64,000 nt of DNA from Nitrogeniibacter mangrovi. GTDB lineage: Bacteria > Pseudomonadota > Gammaproteobacteria > Burkholderiales > Rhodocyclaceae. Position 1 is the stretch's first letter; every line of letters begins with the position of its first letter. The stretch spans positions 1 through 64,000 of the forward strand of contig NZ_CP048836.1 in the NCBI RefSeq assembly GCF_010983895.1. The letters are read 5' to 3'. The notes beneath the pieces are model-generated. The model did not search any database and had not been told where the DNA came from. It saw nothing but the letters and a program-made list of their open reading frames with translations. Positions 63,201 to 64,000 of this stretch are shown one piece after another. Position numbers and translations under genes: made by a program.

Positions 63201-63709
63201 CCGCGGCCACCGCCGCCCCAGCTCGCCTTGAGCATGAGCGGGTAGCCGATCTCGGCGGCCATGCGCTTCACTTCTTCGATGTCATCGGGCAGGGCGCCGG
63301 TGGCGGGCACCACCGGCACGCCGGCCTTGATCGCCACCTCGCGCGCCGCCACCTTGTTGCCCAGGGTGCGCATCACGTCGCCCTTGGGGCCGATGAAGGC
63401 GATGCCCGCCTTGGCGCAGGCGTCGGCAAACTCCGGGTTCTCGGACAGGAAGCCGTAGCCCGGGTGGATGGCGTCCACCGCGTTCTCTTTGGCGATGCGG
63501 ATGATGTCGTCGATGTCCAGGTAGGCCTGCAGCGGCTTCTTGCCCGCGCCCACCAGATAGGATTCGTCCGCCTTGAAGCGGTGCAGGGCGAAGCGGTCTT
63601 CGTTGGAGAAGATGGCCACGGTGCGCAGCCCCAGTTCGGAGGCCGCGCGCAGCACCCGGATGGCGATCTCGCTGCGGTTGGCCACCAGGAGGCTCTTGAT
63701 CTGTTTCAT
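60263..63709 (-). CDS. pyc: Pyruvate carboxylase
   Basis: This 1148-residue biotin enzyme refills oxaloacetate by carboxylating pyruvate with ATP and bicarbonate. The order of domains is complete. Biotin carboxylase is at the N-terminus (IKSLLVANRSEIAIRVLRAA; ATP-grasp LMLKASWGGGGRGMR). The carboxyltransferase in the middle has its metal site in DTTMRDAHQSLFATRMR and HTHDTSGISAASVLAAIEAG. The biotin carrier domain is at the end, with the biotin lysine K1114 in EAMKM. The ATG at 63709 was chosen because the 24 residues before it are not conserved-looking. It stands alone on the minus strand. Confidence 0.95.
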   Translation of the reverse strand: MKQIKSLLVANRSEIAIRVLRAASELGLRTVAIFSNEDRFALHRFKADESYLVGAGKKPLQAYLDIDDIIRIAKENAVDAIHPGYGFLSENPEFADACAKAGIAFIGPKGDVMRTLGNKVAAREVAIKAGVPVVPATGALPDDIEEVKRMAAEIGYPLMLKASWGGGGRGMRAIETEADLAPMIDVARREAAAAFGNDEVYLEKLIRRARHVEVQVLGDTHGNLVHLFERDCSVQRRNQKVVERAPAPYMDETKRTELCESALRLAREAHYSHAGTVEYLFDADTDQFYFIEVNPRIQVEHTVTEEVTGVDIVKAQIRVTEGKRIGADDLLPAQENIALNGHALQCRVTTEDPENNFTPDYGKIAVYRSAAGGGIRLDAGTAYSGAVITPYYDSLLVKVTAWGHTPDEAASRMDRALREFRVRGLSTNLQFLENVIDHPLFRSGECTTRFIDTTPELFNFQKRRDRATRLLRFLGEVAINGNPEMKGRVAPALPLAKPIKPTLNLRTQIPKGTRDYLKEMGPTRFAQWMRDCKQVLLTDTTMRDAHQSLFATRMRSHDMLAIAPHYARMLPGLFSMECWGGATFDVAMRFLKEDPWDRLARLREAVPNIPFQMLLRASNAVGYTNYPDNVVRYFVQQAAENGIDIFRVFDSLNWVENMRVAMDAVIESGGLCEAAICYTGDLHDPKRSKYDLAYYVNLAKELEKAGAHVLGIKDMAGVCKPRAAKELVTALKQEVGLPIHFHTHDTSGISAASVLAAIEAGCDAVDGALDAMSGMTSQPNLGSIAAALAGAERDPGLDLDAMQRLSHYWEGVRRQYSPFEADMRAGTSDVYNHEMPGGQYTNLREQARAIGLEHRWPEVSRAYADVNQLFGDIVKVTPTSKVVGDMALFMVANDLTPADVRNPAREIDFPESVVQLFRGELGFPADGFPKDLEAKILRGGKPVEGRVGATLAEVDLEAARAKAETAIERQVTDTDLASWLMYPKVFTDFAKHRKQFGDVARIPTPAFFYGLSDLDEISVDIDKGKTLVIRQTGRSDTVDEEGKIKVFFELNGQPRAVRVAKAGIQGTGTARPLAKDGDPKQVGAPMPGMIATVSVKPGQKVKKGDALLSLEAMKMETLLTAPDDGTVAAVHVKPGETVQAKELLVELG

Positions 63710-64000
63710 GTCGATTCCAGGGCCTGGCGCGCTCGCAGGCGCCCATGGCGGTGTGGATGGAGTGGATGGCAGATGCCGCAAGGGGCATGCCAGATGAACC
63801 GGAATGCCTGCCTGCCGCGGGCCTGCCGACGCTACCGCGTGTTGTTGTGGACTGCCGACCGAGCCGATGCCCCCGCCCCCCGCATCGACCCGGCCACCGA
63901 CGGAAATCTTGCGAGATCCGCTGGCCTAATGGCGTTGTATGGCGTAAATTAACACAAAATCTCGAGATTTAAACCCAGCGCTCCGAGCCTCTGCGACAGC
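63710..64000. promoter_or_regulatory. Upstream region of pyc with a 14-bp palindrome
   Basis: No gene is seen in these 291 bp. The perfect palindrome AAATCTCGAGATTT lies at 63957-63970, about 250 bp before the pyc start, and a related AAATCT...AGAT word is at 63904-63917. The stretch 63935-63975 is AT-rich and probably holds a promoter. The palindrome is a candidate operator for pyc or for a gene beyond the window. Confidence 0.4.

Noticed and set aside
60206-63952. A 1248-codon open frame on the plus strand over pyruvate carboxylase
   Set aside because: Antisense shadow of a clear 1148-residue enzyme; composition is typical of a shadow frame and no motif is present.

Overview
The window opens on the GTG start codon of dnaA and continues dnaA-dnaN-gyrB, so it looks like the conventional first 64 kb of a circular chromosome numbered from dnaA. 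The DNA is GC-rich. The gene content (acetone carboxylase, a SUF system with SufU and SufT, quinohemoprotein amine dehydrogenase, DUF3460, TorF-type porin, single-chain pyruvate carboxylase) points to a betaproteobacterium of the Rhodocyclales/Zoogloeaceae type (Azoarcus, Aromatoleum or Thauera relatives). That placement is inferred from gene content and was not checked by alignment.

Layout. 1-5171: replication and topology genes dnaA, dnaN, gyrB. 5181-16033: a defence block on the minus strand. It is a type I restriction-modification operon ordered HTH protein, hsdM, AlbA/ATPase protein, hsdS, FRG-domain protein, hsdR, with a DUF3883 nuclease-like gene beside it; the operon ends against gyrB at a perfect hairpin. 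16152-21711: a heavy-metal-type RND efflux system (pump, fusion protein, outer-membrane factor). 21855-24478: a cysteine-desulfurase-like enzyme, a DUF3460 protein and an MBL-fold hydrolase. 24575-31325: a SUF Fe-S cluster operon (Rrf2 regulator, sufB, C, D, S, U, T and a Rieske ferredoxin) in which sufS is broken by a one-base deletion in a C tract. 31371-42066: an acetone/2-propanol utilisation operon (acetone carboxylase acxA, acxB, acxC, a Zn alcohol dehydrogenase, an acyl/acetoacetyl-CoA synthetase) and its sigma-54 activator acxR, with sigma-54 promoter matches in front of both acxA and acxR. 42700-55257: a quinohemoprotein amine dehydrogenase locus (qhpR, then qhpA-D-C-B-F-E, a CcmF-like heme lyase, qhpG and a TorF-family porin). 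55400-57363: a branched-chain aminotransferase and a LysR regulator. 57412-59868: a GNAT, a FemAB-like acyltransferase and a polysaccharide deacetylase. 60263-63709: pyruvate carboxylase.

How the genes fit together. The acx operon would oxidise 2-propanol to acetone, carboxylate acetone to acetoacetate and activate it to the CoA thioester. The qhp locus would make a periplasmic enzyme that deaminates primary amines. Its gamma subunit keeps every residue needed for the CTQ cofactor and the three thioether cross-links, and all maturation factors are present. The most unusual element is a full-length CcmF-like heme lyase translationally coupled between the leader peptidase gene qhpE and the monooxygenase gene qhpG. 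It suggests a dedicated heme-attachment step for the di-heme alpha subunit.

Annotation was done by reading only. Family names rest on recognised motifs and gene order, not on database searches. No tRNA, rRNA, CRISPR array or complete insertion sequence was seen.
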